Shown: piece after piece, positions 1 to 12,655 of the stretch
Layout: every line of letters starts with the position of its first letter
Numbering within the stretch: the stretch's first letter is position 1
Source of the DNA: Pseudoneurospora amorphoporcata
Lineage: Eukaryota; Ascomycota; Sordariomycetes; Sordariales; Sordariaceae
DNA: 64,000 nucleotides
Reading direction: 5' to 3'
Assembly: GCA_033297205.1 (NCBI GenBank)
Contig: MU859126.1
Location: 62,001-126,000, forward strand
Program-made: the position numbers and the translations under genes
The notes under the pieces: model-generated
What the model saw: only the letters and a program-made list of their open reading frames with translations
Told to the model about the DNA's origin: nothing
Database searches by the model: none

Positions 1-1336
1 TCATCGGCGTCGCTCTCCAGACTGCCACCCAGAGCTTGGGCCTCATCGTTGCTGGCCGTCTCGTCGCTGGTTTCGGTGTCGGTTTCGTCTCGGCTATTAT
101 CATCCTGTACATGTCTGAGATCGCGCCCCGCAAGGTCCGCGGTGCTCTCGTGTCCGGCTACCAGTTCTGCATCTGCTTGGGTCTGCTCCTGGCCTCGTGT
201 GTTGACTACGGCACCCAGGACCGCAACGACAGCGGCTCTTACAGAATCCCTATTGGTCTCCAAATAGCCTGGGCCCTCATTCTCGCTACCGGCATCTTCC
301 TGCTCCCCGAGTCCCCTCGCTTCTTCGTCAAGAAGGGCAAGATGGACAGGGCCGCCGTCGTGCTCTCCCGCCTGCGCGACCAGCCGCTCGATTCCGACTA
401 CGTCCGGGATGAGCTTGCCGAGATCATTGCCAACCACGAGTTCGAGATGCAGGTCGTCCCCCAGGGCAACTACTTCCAGCAGTGGGCCAACTGCTTCCGC
501 GGCTCGATCTGGCAGGGCGGCTCCTACCTTCGTCGTACCATTCTCGGCACTTCCATGCAGATGATGCAGCAGTTGACGGGATGCAACTTCATCTTCTACT
601 TTGGCACCACCTTCTTCCAGCAGCTCGGCACCATTGACGACCCCTTCCTCATGTCCCTGGTCACCACCCTCGTCAACGTTTGCTCCACCCCCGTCTCCTT
701 CTACACCATGGAGAAGCTCGGCCGTCGCACCCTCCTCATCTGGGGCGCTTTCGGCATGCTTATCTGCGAGTTCATCGTCGCCATTGTTGGTACCTGCAAG
801 CCCGATGACACCTCGGCCATCAAGGCCATGCTTGCCTTTATCTGCATCTACATCTTCTTCTTCGCTACCACCTGGGGTCCTGGTGCTTGGGTCGTCATTG
901 GCGAGGTTTTCCCCCTTCCCATTCGTGCCAAGGGTGTTGCTATTTCCACCGCCTCCAACTGGCTCTGTAAGTTTTTGTCCTATCCCATGAGCAGCTTCAC
1001 AACATTAGGAGCAGGTTTACTAACCTTTCGTTTTCGCCTCTAGGGAACTGCATCATCGCCGTTATCACCCCCTACATGGTCGACGAGGACAAGGGCAACC
1101 TGGGCCCCAAGGTGTTCTACATCTGGGGTGGCCTCTGCAGCTGCTGCTTCGTCTACGCCTACCTGCTCGTGCCCGAGACCAAGGGCCTCACCCTCGAGCA
1201 GGTCGACCAGATGCTTTCCGAGTCTACCCCTCGCACCTCGGCCAAGTGGAAGCCGCACACCACTTATGCCGCTGAGAGGGGCACGGCCGACAAGACTGTT
1301 GCTGGCCACGCTGAGAACCACAGCGACAGCGAGTAA
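1..1336 (+). CDS. MFS hexose transporter, 5'-truncated by window edge
   Basis: Plasma-membrane sugar permease of the major facilitator superfamily, probably importing glucose or related monosaccharides by proton symport. The reading frame is open from base 3. One intron (967-1043, donor GTAAGT, acceptor CTCTAG) joins exons so that a Trp codon is split and the frame continues. About 418 residues are visible; the family is usually 520-560 aa, so roughly the first three helices lie outside the window. Sugar-transporter hallmarks seen in order: the GRxVAGFGVG/SEIAPRKVRG loop, PESPRFF after helix 6, QQLTGCNFIFYF in helix 7 (sugar-binding region), LGRRTLL, and PETKG near the C terminus. The cytoplasmic tail is short and lacks the long extension typical of glucose sensors, so a true transporter is more likely than a sensor. 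Substrate cannot be read from sequence. Confidence 0.93.
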
Positions 1337-3185
1337 AGAAAATAAAAAAAAAGAACAAAAAAAAAAACACGGCAAAAAAACAACACCCCGCCACCCCCCA
1401 AGAAGAAGGGGAGAGATGAAGAAAGATGAAAGGATGGATGATACCCTGATGTTGAAGAACACACAGCACGAAGATGTGCGGGGATGGCTTGCATATTTGA
1501 CCTTTGATGATTTTTTTTTTTTTTTTTGATTAGCATTTTACGCTTTGCATATGAGCAGCCATGAGCATTGAGCATTCCAAACGGGGTTTTATTACTTGGG
1601 GATATACGCACAAACGAAACGGGGAAGGGAATTGGAAAAAAAGGAAAATTCCTCCTTGGGATAGATATTTCTTAATGTTTACAAGACAACACACTGAAAC
1701 CAAGAGAAAGTTGATCAACACTCACAAACATGATTGATGGTTTTGGCACATGCGTGATTGAACAAGCCGAGATGAATACCCGTGATTATCGACACATGTC
1801 ACACAGCTGAGCCCTGATGATCTCGGCCGATTTTGCCTCGTGGTCAAAGTGATTGCAGGCCGATCGGTTGCGGAATGGAATCTTGGGCGCTTGTACATCA
1901 CGTCATCCACTCACTATTGGGAGTTGGAGTTGGAGGAGTTGCCCTGTTCTTGGCAGAGATCAACTTCTTCCAAACCATTCTGGTGGTCTGCTAAGTTGTA
2001 GCACACAGTTGGAATAGCATTGTTTGAGGGCCTGTGGTTATTGAGACACAGCTGGGCTGCACGAACCATTTGTTTGACTTCACAGCTGCTAACGAGTATA
2101 CCACTCATTTGCGAGACACTACGACATGGCAACTCCAAAAGTGGGGTTTAGATGCCAAAAGAAGCTGAAACTTGACTTGAATAGTCTTTCAACTGTTTCT
2201 AACATGTCTAACAGCAAGTTGAAGTCTGGTACAAGCTCTTGGTGGAGAGTATGAAGCTGCAGCTCGAAGTCCCCATGTTATGGAAGCGTTTCTCTCTTTC
2301 TGGAGCTGAGCTGGAAGGGCCCGTGCAGATGGTCTTGGAGAGTTGGAGCTTGAACCGAGCAAGCCGCGTGTAAGTCAATTGAACCAATCACAGCACGTGG
2401 TGTGACACCACTGACGCAACCGATTCTCCAATTCTTTTGACAGCTCCCGTCTTCCCACATCTTTCTCCTTTCAACAATTTCCACACGTTATTGAAACTGG
2501 ATAACCAGTTGATCTCCCGCTTTTCACTTCCTTGTTCACTTGGCCCAATGCCTCCCAAATGGTCCCGATTGGGAAATGGTTCTCAACCGTTTTGTTTGCA
2601 CGGACTCGTGGGCGATGATGTCAATGGAACACCAATCAGCTGGATCCAGTGACCTCACCAGCCAACCTTGAAGTGAGCCCTAAAGTTGGGGTCCAGAGGA
2701 ACTGAGGTCATAGCCTTACGGTTGAAGCGGACGGCCCGGCTCTCATGGCCAGGGGCAATTCTGCCCATTTCCCTCTAAGGCGAGGGGGATGACGCTGCTG
2801 CACGTCAGGACCGCATGGCACGCAGGTAAGTAGCTGTCGGTAGGTACTGTACCTACCTACTTATTAAGTCTACCCTTTTAATGCGATCTGATCAATATCT
2901 TCCTGGTTCCCCTCCTCTTCACTGATCACTCACTTCACTGGACCATCTCCCACACATATACCACCACCCATCTTAACGACCATTACGACTTTCCTCTTTT
3001 CGTCTTTACCCATCCTCCTATCATCCAAGTAATCTGCGCAGGAATATCAGCTGTCTTGTGTTTTGGCTTGTCTTGTCTGCTTGATACCCCTACGACATCT
3101 CCCATTATCACACTAATTCAACACACTATTAGCAATATCATCTACCTACGACACAGGGCATCGACGAAACACACACCCCGACACA
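1337..3185. other. Intergenic: 3' region of transporter and promoter of repeat protein
   Basis: No supported gene. It contains A-rich sequence just after the transporter stop, a 17-nt T run near 1511-1527, and a 19-bp perfect inverted repeat at 2839-2857. From about 2900 a pyrimidine-rich leader runs to the ATG at 3186, as is usual upstream of ascomycete genes. Short ORFs here lack coding character. Confidence 0.6.
2839..2857. promoter_or_regulatory. 19-bp perfect inverted repeat
   Basis: GGTAGGTAC-T-GTACCTACC is a perfect palindrome around one central T, about 330 bp upstream of the repeat-protein ATG. Its arms contain the TAGGTA/TACCTA motif that recurs in other intergenic regions here. 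A dimeric factor site is possible but is inference. Confidence 0.35.
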
Positions 3186-6100
3186 ATGGCTACTACACAC
3201 CGTGAGAATCTTCCGGGCGCCTACCCCGAATCCAACCCGGCCACCCCCAACGAACAGGGCCTGGCGCCGCAGAATCAGAGCTACACCCAAGCCCACGACC
3301 AACGAAACAAGCTTCACATGTCCGCCGACCCCCGCTCCCACTTCCGCCGCAGGTCTTCAGGCGAAGTGGAAGCTTTCGGCGGCGGCTACTACGACCACGG
3401 CAACGATCCGACCATGTTCAACTCGACTCATCCGCGTGTCTCCATGGTCCCCGTCCCCCACCACACCTCCCCCCTGAAGAACACCGACCGAGAGCCCGCC
3501 TTTGGAGGCCACCACGAATACACCTTCTCCAAGCCCGTTCCGACCACGGCCAAGGAGCAGGCCTTCCGTCAAGTCGACTCCCGCCCCGAAGCTCGCCGTG
3601 AGAGCGAAGCCACCTCCAGCCAAGGCGCCGACGAGCAGCTTTCCAACTTGGGCGTCAAGTCCAGCAACGACGACTCCACCTCGCACCCTAGCGACACCAG
3701 CGGCGCCGCCCCTTACTGGGGAGATCTTCCCAAGGCCTCCTCCCAAGGCGGTATCTACAACACGGTCACCGGTCATGGCAGTGCTCGGGATGATCATGAT
3801 GAGCACCATCACTTGCCTCAAAGGTCAGCACAAGACTCTGACGATAGGTTACACATTACGGGCCTCGGTACTGACGTTCCAAGTGGTGGCGTTTACAACA
3901 CTGTCGCGGGCCATGGAAGCAACGACGAGGAGAGCAGGCGGCATCTGGAGGACAGCAACAACAACAACAATAACCTCAAGGTGAACATTCCTGAGCCTGG
4001 TCATGGCGGCGGAGCCACTATCAACAGCACCGATGCTGTCTTTGATGCGCCATTGGCTGCCGTTCCCGAGCACAGGCCGTTGGCTTCTGACGACTTCTCT
4101 CAGACGCCTTCCAATGGTCCCGACGCTGGCACGGCGACTGGCACGGATCGCAAGGACCTTGCTCCCGGCTCTCTGCCCGAGCCTGCCGCTGCTGATGATG
4201 CCAAGCTTCTCGCTGAGTCGGCTGCGAGGAGAAAGGAGCGCGCTGGCAGCACCGACAACACTAATGTCTTTGATGCTCACGCTCATAATAGCTCCCAGAA
4301 CAGCGACGTCAAGCCCCAGCGCGCTTTTCCCTTGACTTCCAAGCACGCGACTACTGCTGATACCGCTGTGACCAAGGACGATGCCGCGTCGTCTTCTAAC
4401 CAGCCCCCTTTGCGCCACAAGGAGGCCTTTGCCGCCGGCGCTGCTGGTCTTGGTGCAGGTGCTCTCGCCAAGAAGCATGCCGATGACGGGCTCCGCGATA
4501 TCAAGGAGGATAACGCCCATAAGAATCTAGGAGAGGATACCCTTGCCAAGGAATGGGATACTGTCCCCGAGAATCTGGACCATCCTGCCCACAACTATCC
4601 TAGCGGTGCTGACACCGTCTCCCACAGGAGAAAGAGCCAGGAGCTTAGCGAGGCCGGTGTCATCCCCATCTCGGGTAGCACTCTGGAGAAGATTAAGAAC
4701 AAGGAGGAGGAGAAGCCTCTCGGAGAAGATACCCTCGATGTCTGGGACACTACCCCTGAGAACTTGCAAAAGCCCGCGTCTCGTCACGCTGCCCATGCCG
4801 CGGCTGCCCATCATGAACACAGCCTCGCAAAGGAGCCATCGCCCGCTGAGAGCAGGAGCAGTGAGGACTCCCCCAGCGGAGAGAAGAAGCACCATGGTCT
4901 TCTCGGCATCTTCCATCGCCACAAGGACGACAAGGACGCCGCCGCCAACCAGAATCAGCGCAAGTCTCTCTCTGGACCTTCTGCCAACCAGCCCACCCAA
5001 CTGGACCAAAAGCGCAGGGCTTCCGATGCCGCTCCTAGTTCCCACCACCGGAACCCCAGTGACGCTCAGAGCTCGATTCCTGTTCCTACTGTCGGCGCTG
5101 CGTCTACTAACGCTCCTTCCCACGGCATTTCTCAGGCTCAACGTGAGCATGCCCCTGCCAGCAAGATTCCCGTCGCCGCCGATCACAGCACCCACGACAA
5201 GCTGAACAGCAACACGGCCCGCGCTGGCATGGCTGGTGCCACTCTTGCCGGAGTCGCTGGTGGTATTGGTGCTGCCAAGTACGCTTCTGCTGAGGACAAC
5301 AAGGAGACCATCCAGCCTGAGCAAAACGTTTCCCATGCTAATCCTGAGCATCCCAGACATGCCCATTCTGCCCCCACCCAGCATGCGGCTGACTTCAGTG
5401 CTACCCCTTCTGGAGTGAAGCCCAATGAGAATCTCGCCAGAAACACTGCCCAGGAGCCTGGCTACAACGTCCTCATGTCCGGTACTCCCTCCGGTGCCCA
5501 GCCCATGTCCACTCGTGGTCATTTCGGCAAGCAGGCCGAGACTACTAATGAGCCTGGCAATTACAACAAGCTTGCGTCCGGTACTCCGTCGGGCGTGGAC
5601 ACTACTGCTCCCGTTATCAAGGACACCGAACACAAGAGGCCCATCAACCCGGCCGACCATATGATCATCGCTTCCGGTCTTCCTTCCCACAAGTCCGAGA
5701 AGCAGCAGGGACCCACCACCCAGCAGCCTTCCGCTCGCCGCGCCTCCGAGGGCGTCGAGCGCAACGCTTCCGCCGCCGCCGGCAGGACTGATTCCGAGGA
5801 AGGTCCCTACAACAAGCTCGCATCCGGCACTCCCTCGGGCGTCAAGATCTCTCCTCATCACTCCCGCCGTAGCTCTCGCTCGACCGCCGGCCCGGCCGAA
5901 CTGACCGAGCCCGTCACCCACGCCGACCACCAGGACAAAGACGGTATTTACCGTACCCTCGCCTCCGGCACTGCCACCGGCGTGAACGTTGCTGCCATGC
6001 ACAACAACCGTGATAAGGCCAAGGACGATGTCAAGGATGAGATCCATGAACAGAGCCCCATGAACGCTCTGTCTGCTAAGCAGGCTGCTGCTGGCCAACC

Positions 6101-7662
6101 CGCTCATGCTGGCCAACATCCTAAGGCCGCTCTCCCGCCCGCTGAGTCCCAGTCTCATCAGTCTGGTCACTCCACCGTCGTCCTCCCGACCTCTTTGCAC
6201 GAGCACAAGAGCCAGGTCTCCGACCTATCCGCCTCCCCTATCGCCACCACCACCAACACGCAGAGGCGCACCCAAGACCACTACAAGCCCGTCCTCACCG
6301 CCGAGGCCCCGCAGCAATTCATGTCCCCCGAAGTGATGCCGGACGTCTACACCACCTCCGTTCCCGGCCGCAACTCCGGTGCCGGATCTGGTCCCTCTAT
6401 CGCTCCTGCAACCACCGAGCCCATGCGCGCCAAGCACATGAGCCCCAATGTCATGCCGAGCGCTTATACCGCTTCCGCCCCGGGCCACTCTGGTGCTGAG
6501 AAGATTAATAATATCCCTGAGTCAACTGGCCATGCCNNNNNNNNNNNNNNNNNNNNNNNNNNNNNNNNNNNNNNNNNNNNNNNNNNNNNNNNNNNNNNNN
6601 NNNNNNNNNNNNNNNNNNNNNNNNNNNNNNNNNNNCTATGGTTCCGCTGCTGCTGCTCAGCCTACGCAGGCCAAGGATATATCCCCCGAGGACATGCCCA
6701 GGGCTTATACCGCTTCCGCCCCGGGCCACTCTGGTGCTGAGAAGATTAATAATATCCCTGAGTCAACTGGCCATGCCTATGGTTCCGCTGCTGCTGCTCA
6801 GCCTACGCAGGCCAAGGATATATCCCCCGAGGACATGCCCAGGGCTTATACCGCTTCCGCCCCGGGCCACTCAGGTGCCGAGAAGATTAACAACATCCCC
6901 GAATCGACCGGCCATCCATACGGTGTCGCTGCTACTCAGCCTACGCAGGCTAAGGATATATCCCCCGAGCAGATGCCGAGCGCTTATACCGCTTCCGCCC
7001 CGGGCCACTCTGGCGCTGAGAAGATGAATAATATCCCTGAGTCAACTGGCCATGCCTATGGTTCCGGTGCTGCTGCTCAGCCTTCCCAGGCCAAGGATAT
7101 ATCCCCCGAGCAGATGCCGAGCGCTTATACCGCTTCCGCCCCGGGCCACTCTGGCGCTGAGAAGATGAATAATATCCCTGAGTCAACTGGCCATGCCTAT
7201 GGTTCCGGTGCTGCTGCTCAGCCTTCCCAGGCCAAGGATATATCCCCCGAGGAGATGCCGGGCACTTATACCGCTTCCGCCCCGGGCCACTCTGGTGCTG
7301 AGAAGCAGAACCAGAAGCTCGCTGAGCCCGAGATTAGCTACGCACCCGCGGCTGCCAGTGCCGCGCCGAGATCCACCACCACCCACGCTATTAACCCGGC
7401 TTTGGCGGCAGCTAGTGGTGCTTGGGCTGCTGCTTCTAATCCTAGAACTAATGTGACGGGTGTTCAGTCTGTTCAGACTGCCAGTCAGCTTGCAAATGCC
7501 TCTTCTTCTGCTGGTAAGCAACAGGGTGTTACTGGAATTTACAATCACAAGCCGGTGCTTCACAAGTGCCAGCATTGCGGACAGGAAAATGACGTTAGTG
7601 AGGTTGTGGAAACAGCTTTGAAGGCTTTGAAGGGTGAGGGTGAGCTTGGTCGTCAGTACTAA
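3186..7662 (+). CDS. Large disordered repeat protein with C-terminal CxxC, interrupted by assembly gap
   Basis: Function unknown. About 1117 residues are readable before the 99-N gap and 341 after it. The protein is rich in Ser, Pro, Ala, His and Gln, with no membrane helix or signal peptide, so a long disordered cytoplasmic or structural protein is likely. Several repeat families are visible. A degenerate (I/Y)YNxLASGTPSGV motif occurs near residues 188, 234, 759, 792, 875 and 920. A pair of LGEDTL..WDT.PENL segments lies near 447 and 515. A C-terminal array of 46-47-residue units contains AYTASAPGHSGAEK and NIPESTGHAYG. The C terminus carries CQHCG (CxxC), possibly half a zinc site, followed by a short helix. 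The frame before the gap (codon starts divisible by 3) differs from that after it, so the N length is wrong; the true gap must be 2 modulo 3. The ATG at 3186 follows a pyrimidine-rich leader and is the first in frame. Confidence 0.8.
6310..7306 (+). repeat. Coding minisatellite, 141/138-bp units (47/46 aa)
   Basis: Unit starts (TAT/TAC of the AYG/PYG step) fall at 6637, 6778, 6919, 7057 and 7198: spacings 141, 141, 138 and 141. Neighbouring units are nearly identical in DNA, including synonymous positions, while the more 5' copies (from about 6310) are degenerate. This indicates recent unit-by-unit expansion. The gap lies inside the array, so copy number is unknown. Confidence 0.9.
6537..6635. 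other. Assembly gap (99 N) inside the coding minisatellite
   Basis: The sequence before the gap ends exactly at a unit boundary codon (GCC), and the first base after it is the third base of the same codon in another unit. If whole 141-bp units are missing, the gap should be 141k-1 nt (140, 281 and so on), which also restores the reading frame. Confidence 0.95.
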
Positions 7663-8540
7663 GATGGATTGGATGATGATATATTGGTATATGTGTCATC
7701 GGATTCATGGTTTTACGAAGCTTCTTTATGGAGGTGTTGGATTTTGGTAGTGTTTGGATCAGGGATTTTCTGTTAATGAGTTTATGACATATCATTTTTT
7801 TTTGAGTCTTGTTGAATATGAAGGATGAGAAAGAGTATCGATGAGATTGTCATAGCTAGGTAGCTACAGCAGTGATGTAGTGACGTGGTTGTTGATGTCG
7901 TCGTTGCCATTGACTAGACTAGAATATAACAGCTGCGCTTCAATTATCCCAAATCGCATGCCATGTTCGACTTCGGGCCAGCCACATCGACAAGTATCGG
8001 CACCGACAATTGACAGCCCACGAACAGACCCTCTTCGGTGCAAAAACCTAAACTCCGAGTTCCATCGAATTACAATGTGCACCTGCAACCCACAACGCAG
8101 TTCAGACTATAATTCCTGTCCATTACCGGGGCGGCTCTTGACGCTACGCCACGACTAGGTAGATAGATTAGTGCAGGCGATCATCAATCGATCTGCAACT
8201 GCGCGGCCGTTCGTTGTTGTTATTGTTGTTGTACACATATATGTCAGTCAGCTTCCTTCGGCAGGTATACAAAGCCCGCCTTCTATAGCATGTCTCAGGT
8301 AACTCCCGTCCCCAACCTGCATTCGATTTTGGGTAGTGTAGTACCTACAGACTTTTTCCATCTTGAGCCTAGACATTTTTCTCAACTTCTTTCTGTACCA
8401 GTGTAGGAAGGTACTTAGTCAGTGTACCAACCTAATGTACCTTGTTGAACAATGGAACACTCATCGTATCCGAGTCTTATATTATTTGAATATTTGATTG
8501 CAATATGTTGAAAAAGATGGACGCCAAATCGGCCCCAGCT

Positions 8541-8600
<60 letters not shown>

Positions 8601-10817
8601 CGACACTCCGCAATGGGATAGATTCTCACTTGGCGGTAGTGTGGGAATCCTTGAAGACAGCTTATCGATCCAACTGACTGCTGGACCCCAAGGACCCACT
8701 TGCAAAAGGAGCTCAGGGGCTTCTTCCCGTTTGGGTCCAAAGTAAAAAAATCACGACGAGAAAGAGTGTGGTTGACGGTTGAAGATGATGTTGGCCCTCA
8801 TCTCCAGGGAACTGGGAAGAAGCAGTTGCGGTGTGGTGTGGCACCATGCCAACAACCGTTACACAACGGGCCGACTGTACCATTATGTAGGTAATTGTGG
8901 TGATTGCTGCCGGTTGCCGGTGTGGTTGGCAAGGGGCAGAAGGTGAAGCGAACTGGAAGGAGGAAGAGAGGAAAAAAGAAAAGGTCCGATATTCAGGCAT
9001 CTGAAAGATTGGACGTTACCTTACCTAGGCTAGCGACAGGCGACCCAGGCCCAGGGCAGTTGATTAGGTTAGATCAGCACTTTAGACCCACTTCTCCGCC
9101 GGCCGTGAGACAGCGGGATAAACGGTGCAGGTGCCCCAACTCTCTTTCAAGGGGGCCCCCTTGTTCGTTATTTCAGCTTGCATTCAGTTGGAAATTTATT
9201 TGTTTTGTCTCGTCCACACATGTAACCAACTGACCCTAGCTCTTACTCCTACGGTGATTTACACAGCCCAGCCTTCACGTGGCTGTTGTGCTCCCAGTAG
9301 CCTTGATTGGCCTGTGTCATCGCTTAAAGTTCGTAACACTGCGCCCTAGGATATGCAACGTCGAAGTTAAATTGTTTTGGGGGGGGGGTGGGGGCTGCAA
9401 GAGGTTAAATCGCTCCCTACAAAGCGCGGCGGCAATGTCCTTCTGCTCATGCAGTACTGCAGTACCCTTTACATCTACAAGATGCCAAATCCATTCATCC
9501 ACGGCAAATAGTGGTTCTTGTTGACGATGACGATGATGACGAGCCAAAGAAGAAGCGGTCACCAATCGATTCTACCGTGCCGCTCAAGAACGGTGTCGTT
9601 TTCGATCCCATCCCGACCGAAACCTCTGCCCATCAACTTCCAAGCCTTGAATGAACAGCTCTTGTATCTGGGGCGGCAGAAGCGGATCAGATCTCTCTTG
9701 AGGTGGCGTTGGTGAGAGATGGGAGAGAGAGGAAGGTGAGGAGGAGAGCGTGGGCGGTTGGTGAGTGGTAGGTAGGTCATTGTCGTTTGGTTGTGGTGGT
9801 GTCTTTGAGCCTTTTAGGAGTTGGAAGAGAAGAGAGTTGGAAGGACGGGCAGAGACAGGAGGCCTTTAGGTTTGAGCATGTTCCTTTCTGTCGATGTGGT
9901 GTACGGGGGGGAAGTAGGGATTAATTAGTGGTTCTGCTCCATTTGTTTTTGCTTGAACTATCCTTGACAACTGCCATATTTTGGATAGCCTCCTTATAGG
10001 CTGCCAAGTTCGAGGGCCCTCGGTCTTTCGATTCAGCTCGCCTCAACGCACTAAGCGTTCCATTTTCAATACTTCAGTGAGATAGCTGCAAATTAATGAC
10101 ATGATGCTTCGTCTTGACTCGAATGTTAAAATACTGTGATGGCCTAATTGAGAAGTTGAGCGAAGATAAACACAAGCCCACAGCCCACATTGAAGCAGCT
10201 GAGGGACGCCTGTGTTAGGTTTGGAAGGGTTTAGGCAATTGAGATGGGAAATGATATTTGGAAGGATGTACGTAATGAGAACGGAAGAACGTCGGGTACC
10301 TGCTGCGTAGACTCGCCAAGTAGGTAGCGTTGATATGCACTACCTGAAATAGAGTGAGATTCTGATTATGATCAACGAGGAAGGATTGACGAAGGAGAAA
10401 AGGAAGAAAAGACGAACATGGGAGAAGGGAGGAGAAAGAACACCAAATGACAACTGGACCTCATCCTCACTTACATCTGGACGGTGTTAAAATCTGAAGT
10501 AAGAAACTAGAGAACTATACGCCGTGCAACTAGAAATTCTCTGATAACCAACCAATCATGCTCCAAATGCGCTCCAACAATCTGAGTTGTTCATGAGCGT
10601 TAATGTTAATTGTGTTACAGTCAGTGGCTAGGGGTGTAAAAGCCATCACCATCCCTTGGCACAAGGTGGATACGAGCCACACATGGTTACCCTTGTATAT
10701 ACTGTATATAGGGGGACGTCGTCCTCTTCCCCTTTGGTCTCTCTCTCTCTCTCTTCAATCAACCAAGATATTCAGAACCACTTTCGTCGTCTGTCGTGAT
10801 CACCTCCTGCGTATGTT
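7663..10817. other. 3.2-kb intergenic region without a recognisable gene
   Basis: It lies between a plus-strand and a minus-strand gene that converge. Contents: a 55-nt A run at 8542-8596, a G-rich run near 9379-9394, several TAGGTAGG-type motifs (7856, 8155, 9767), CT-microsatellite near 10738, and short GAT/GAC repeats near 9525-9540. All ORFs are under about 110 codons and none looks coding. The 55-A run could be a retroposition scar, but no target-site duplication was identified. Confidence 0.55.
8542..8596 (+). repeat. Poly(A) tract, 55 nt
   Basis: Uninterrupted A run counted from the sequence, in intergenic DNA. It is long enough that its length in the assembly may not be exact. Confidence 0.95.
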
Positions 10818-12655
10818 TCAATTGGGGTAGATCAATCTCGTACACAACTCCAGCCCTGAAAATAACTTGAAGATACGGTAGTCTGGCCCAGTTGAAGATC
10901 GAGGCTTGAGAGATGGTATTCTGAGAGCTTTCGAGCAACAGTCTCTCCGAATTGAACTAAGCTCAATGATTGAAGGTTCCAGTAACTCTTCTGCCTCTAA
11001 AATCGCAGCATGGCAAAAAACCACGTCACGCTTATGGTCGTCCCTTGTGGTATTCAATACCAGCAGTACTCTCCTGCCAGTGATGCTCAATATCAACACT
11101 CGACTGCTTCTAAATGAAGGACAAGTGGCCCCATCCCCTTCACCTTCAAACCCCGAAGGAATCAAGTCATCGTCAAATTCTCTTTCATCGGCGACGAACC
11201 GAAATGGTACCTCTAGAGGTAAGTCTGCTAGGCTTGACACGGCAGGATACACTGTCTCCAGACTGAAACCTGAATCCTCATGACTGGGCCAGGGTGGCTG
11301 TTTCCGGAAGCTCAGTGCCAAAACTCTGGACTCAAAGCCCGGATCGTGAGTTGATGGCAGGTTGTTAACACTACTACAGATGTAGTATTTATCCCGTTGG
11401 TGAGACCTATATGTATATTCGTGGGTAAATTCGTTAAGATCTGTAACCCCCGTTGATATAGGTACACAAAAACTTGTCGCAACGCCTCTATTGGAGTAGT
11501 CTGTGTGAGGTATCGGAAGAGCCAACATTTTACCATTGAGGTCAGTACGCTCAAGTATCAAGTACTTTTGATAAGAATATCTGTCAAATCTGAAACTACC
11601 ACTCAACATCAGACCCAGCTGGCTGATGCCAAATTCGAGTGGTATGTTGAAGCGTTGGGTTCTTTTAAGTGCTCCCGCAAACCGAAAATCCGCAGGAGAT
11701 CCGGCCAACAGTGAACGAGGTCTGATTTTGCGTGCTTGTTCATATATGTGTTGATTATAGGTCTCGGAATCAAGCGCACCATATCCAGGAGCCGTGTCCA
11801 TATATGCATCACGGTCGAGGGGCATGCCGTAACCCCATGCGAGGATAGTAACATCATCAGATGTTTTCATGATCTCTTGTTGAAGTCGTATGAAAGCCTT
11901 CTTTCCCTCTCCGTAGAGCATAGGCATATTAATATCGAATAGCCCGAGTAGGCAGTACGCCTGGTCCTCAACTCTGGTGGTTTGTCTGTTCGCGGCCCAA
12001 GACATCCTTGCCGCCACCGTGGCTTGCTGAAACTCGTCTTCGATGCTTTTCCTAGTCTTCGGTATCCGAATGAGGGAGCCGTTTCTGTCCTGGTACTCGT
12101 CACATTCGCGGTACTCTGGGCCAGCTAGGCAATCGACCGGAATTGTGGTTACTTTCGAGATACTCTCTGCCCAAACATTGCGCGAGCCTAATGGCTTCCA
12201 GGAGGTATCGTAGAAATAAAGTCAGGGGCCAGCAATTCCTGCAATGTCCAGCCTCTTGTGAACCAGCGCGAACAAGTGATATCAACACTTGGTGGGCCAA
12301 TGGATATCTGGATGCCGGAGAGGAAAGCATAGCAGATGGCCGACTTCCGATACCATGCGAACATGGAATTGATGGCCTCCTGCAACTCGGCACTGCTGGA
12401 CTTGTCGATACAGCAGGTATCGATCCAAATGAATTTGAATTCGTCCTCCTGCGCCTTGCGGCACGCGTGCTTGACCTTCGCCCAGGCTGGAGTAGGCGGC
12501 TCGTCGGCCTTTAAGTAGGTAAGGGCATCCGGATGTTGAATGTCGTGAAAGCTGACCTCTTTTCCTTCCCATGTGTGCGACAGGATGGCATATTTTGGGA
12601 CCTCATCGCCCACAAACTCGATGAGTTCAAACGTGTCGGTTTTGAGTAGGCGCAT
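10818..12655 (-). CDS. HET-domain (heterokaryon incompatibility) protein gene with a one-base frameshift
   Basis: The N-terminal third is a HET domain, the module of fungal allorecognition proteins that trigger cell death when unlike individuals fuse. Visible motifs: YAILSHTW (about residue 21), FIWIDTCCIDK (about 76), and RGWTLQELLAP (about 133). The start at 12655 (MRLLKTDTFEL) matches the usual HET-family N terminus, so I prefer it to the upstream in-frame ATG at 12802. Directly after the LLAPDFI step, at about 12211-12219, the frame breaks. Reading stops at 12188, but the next frame continues the expected domain sequence (YDTSWKPLGSR, then the AYCLLGLFDINMPMLYGE motif) to a stop at 10818. 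The span is 1838 nt, one short of a multiple of three, so loss of a single T from a short T run explains it. No intron signals bridge the break. Either an inactive allele or a sequencing error. Confidence 0.8.

Noticed and set aside
4527..6206. 559-codon minus-strand ORF
   Set aside because: It lies antisense to the repeat protein, whose plus-strand frame has repeated peptide motifs and normal codon use; the antisense frame is low-complexity and a by-product of strong codon bias.
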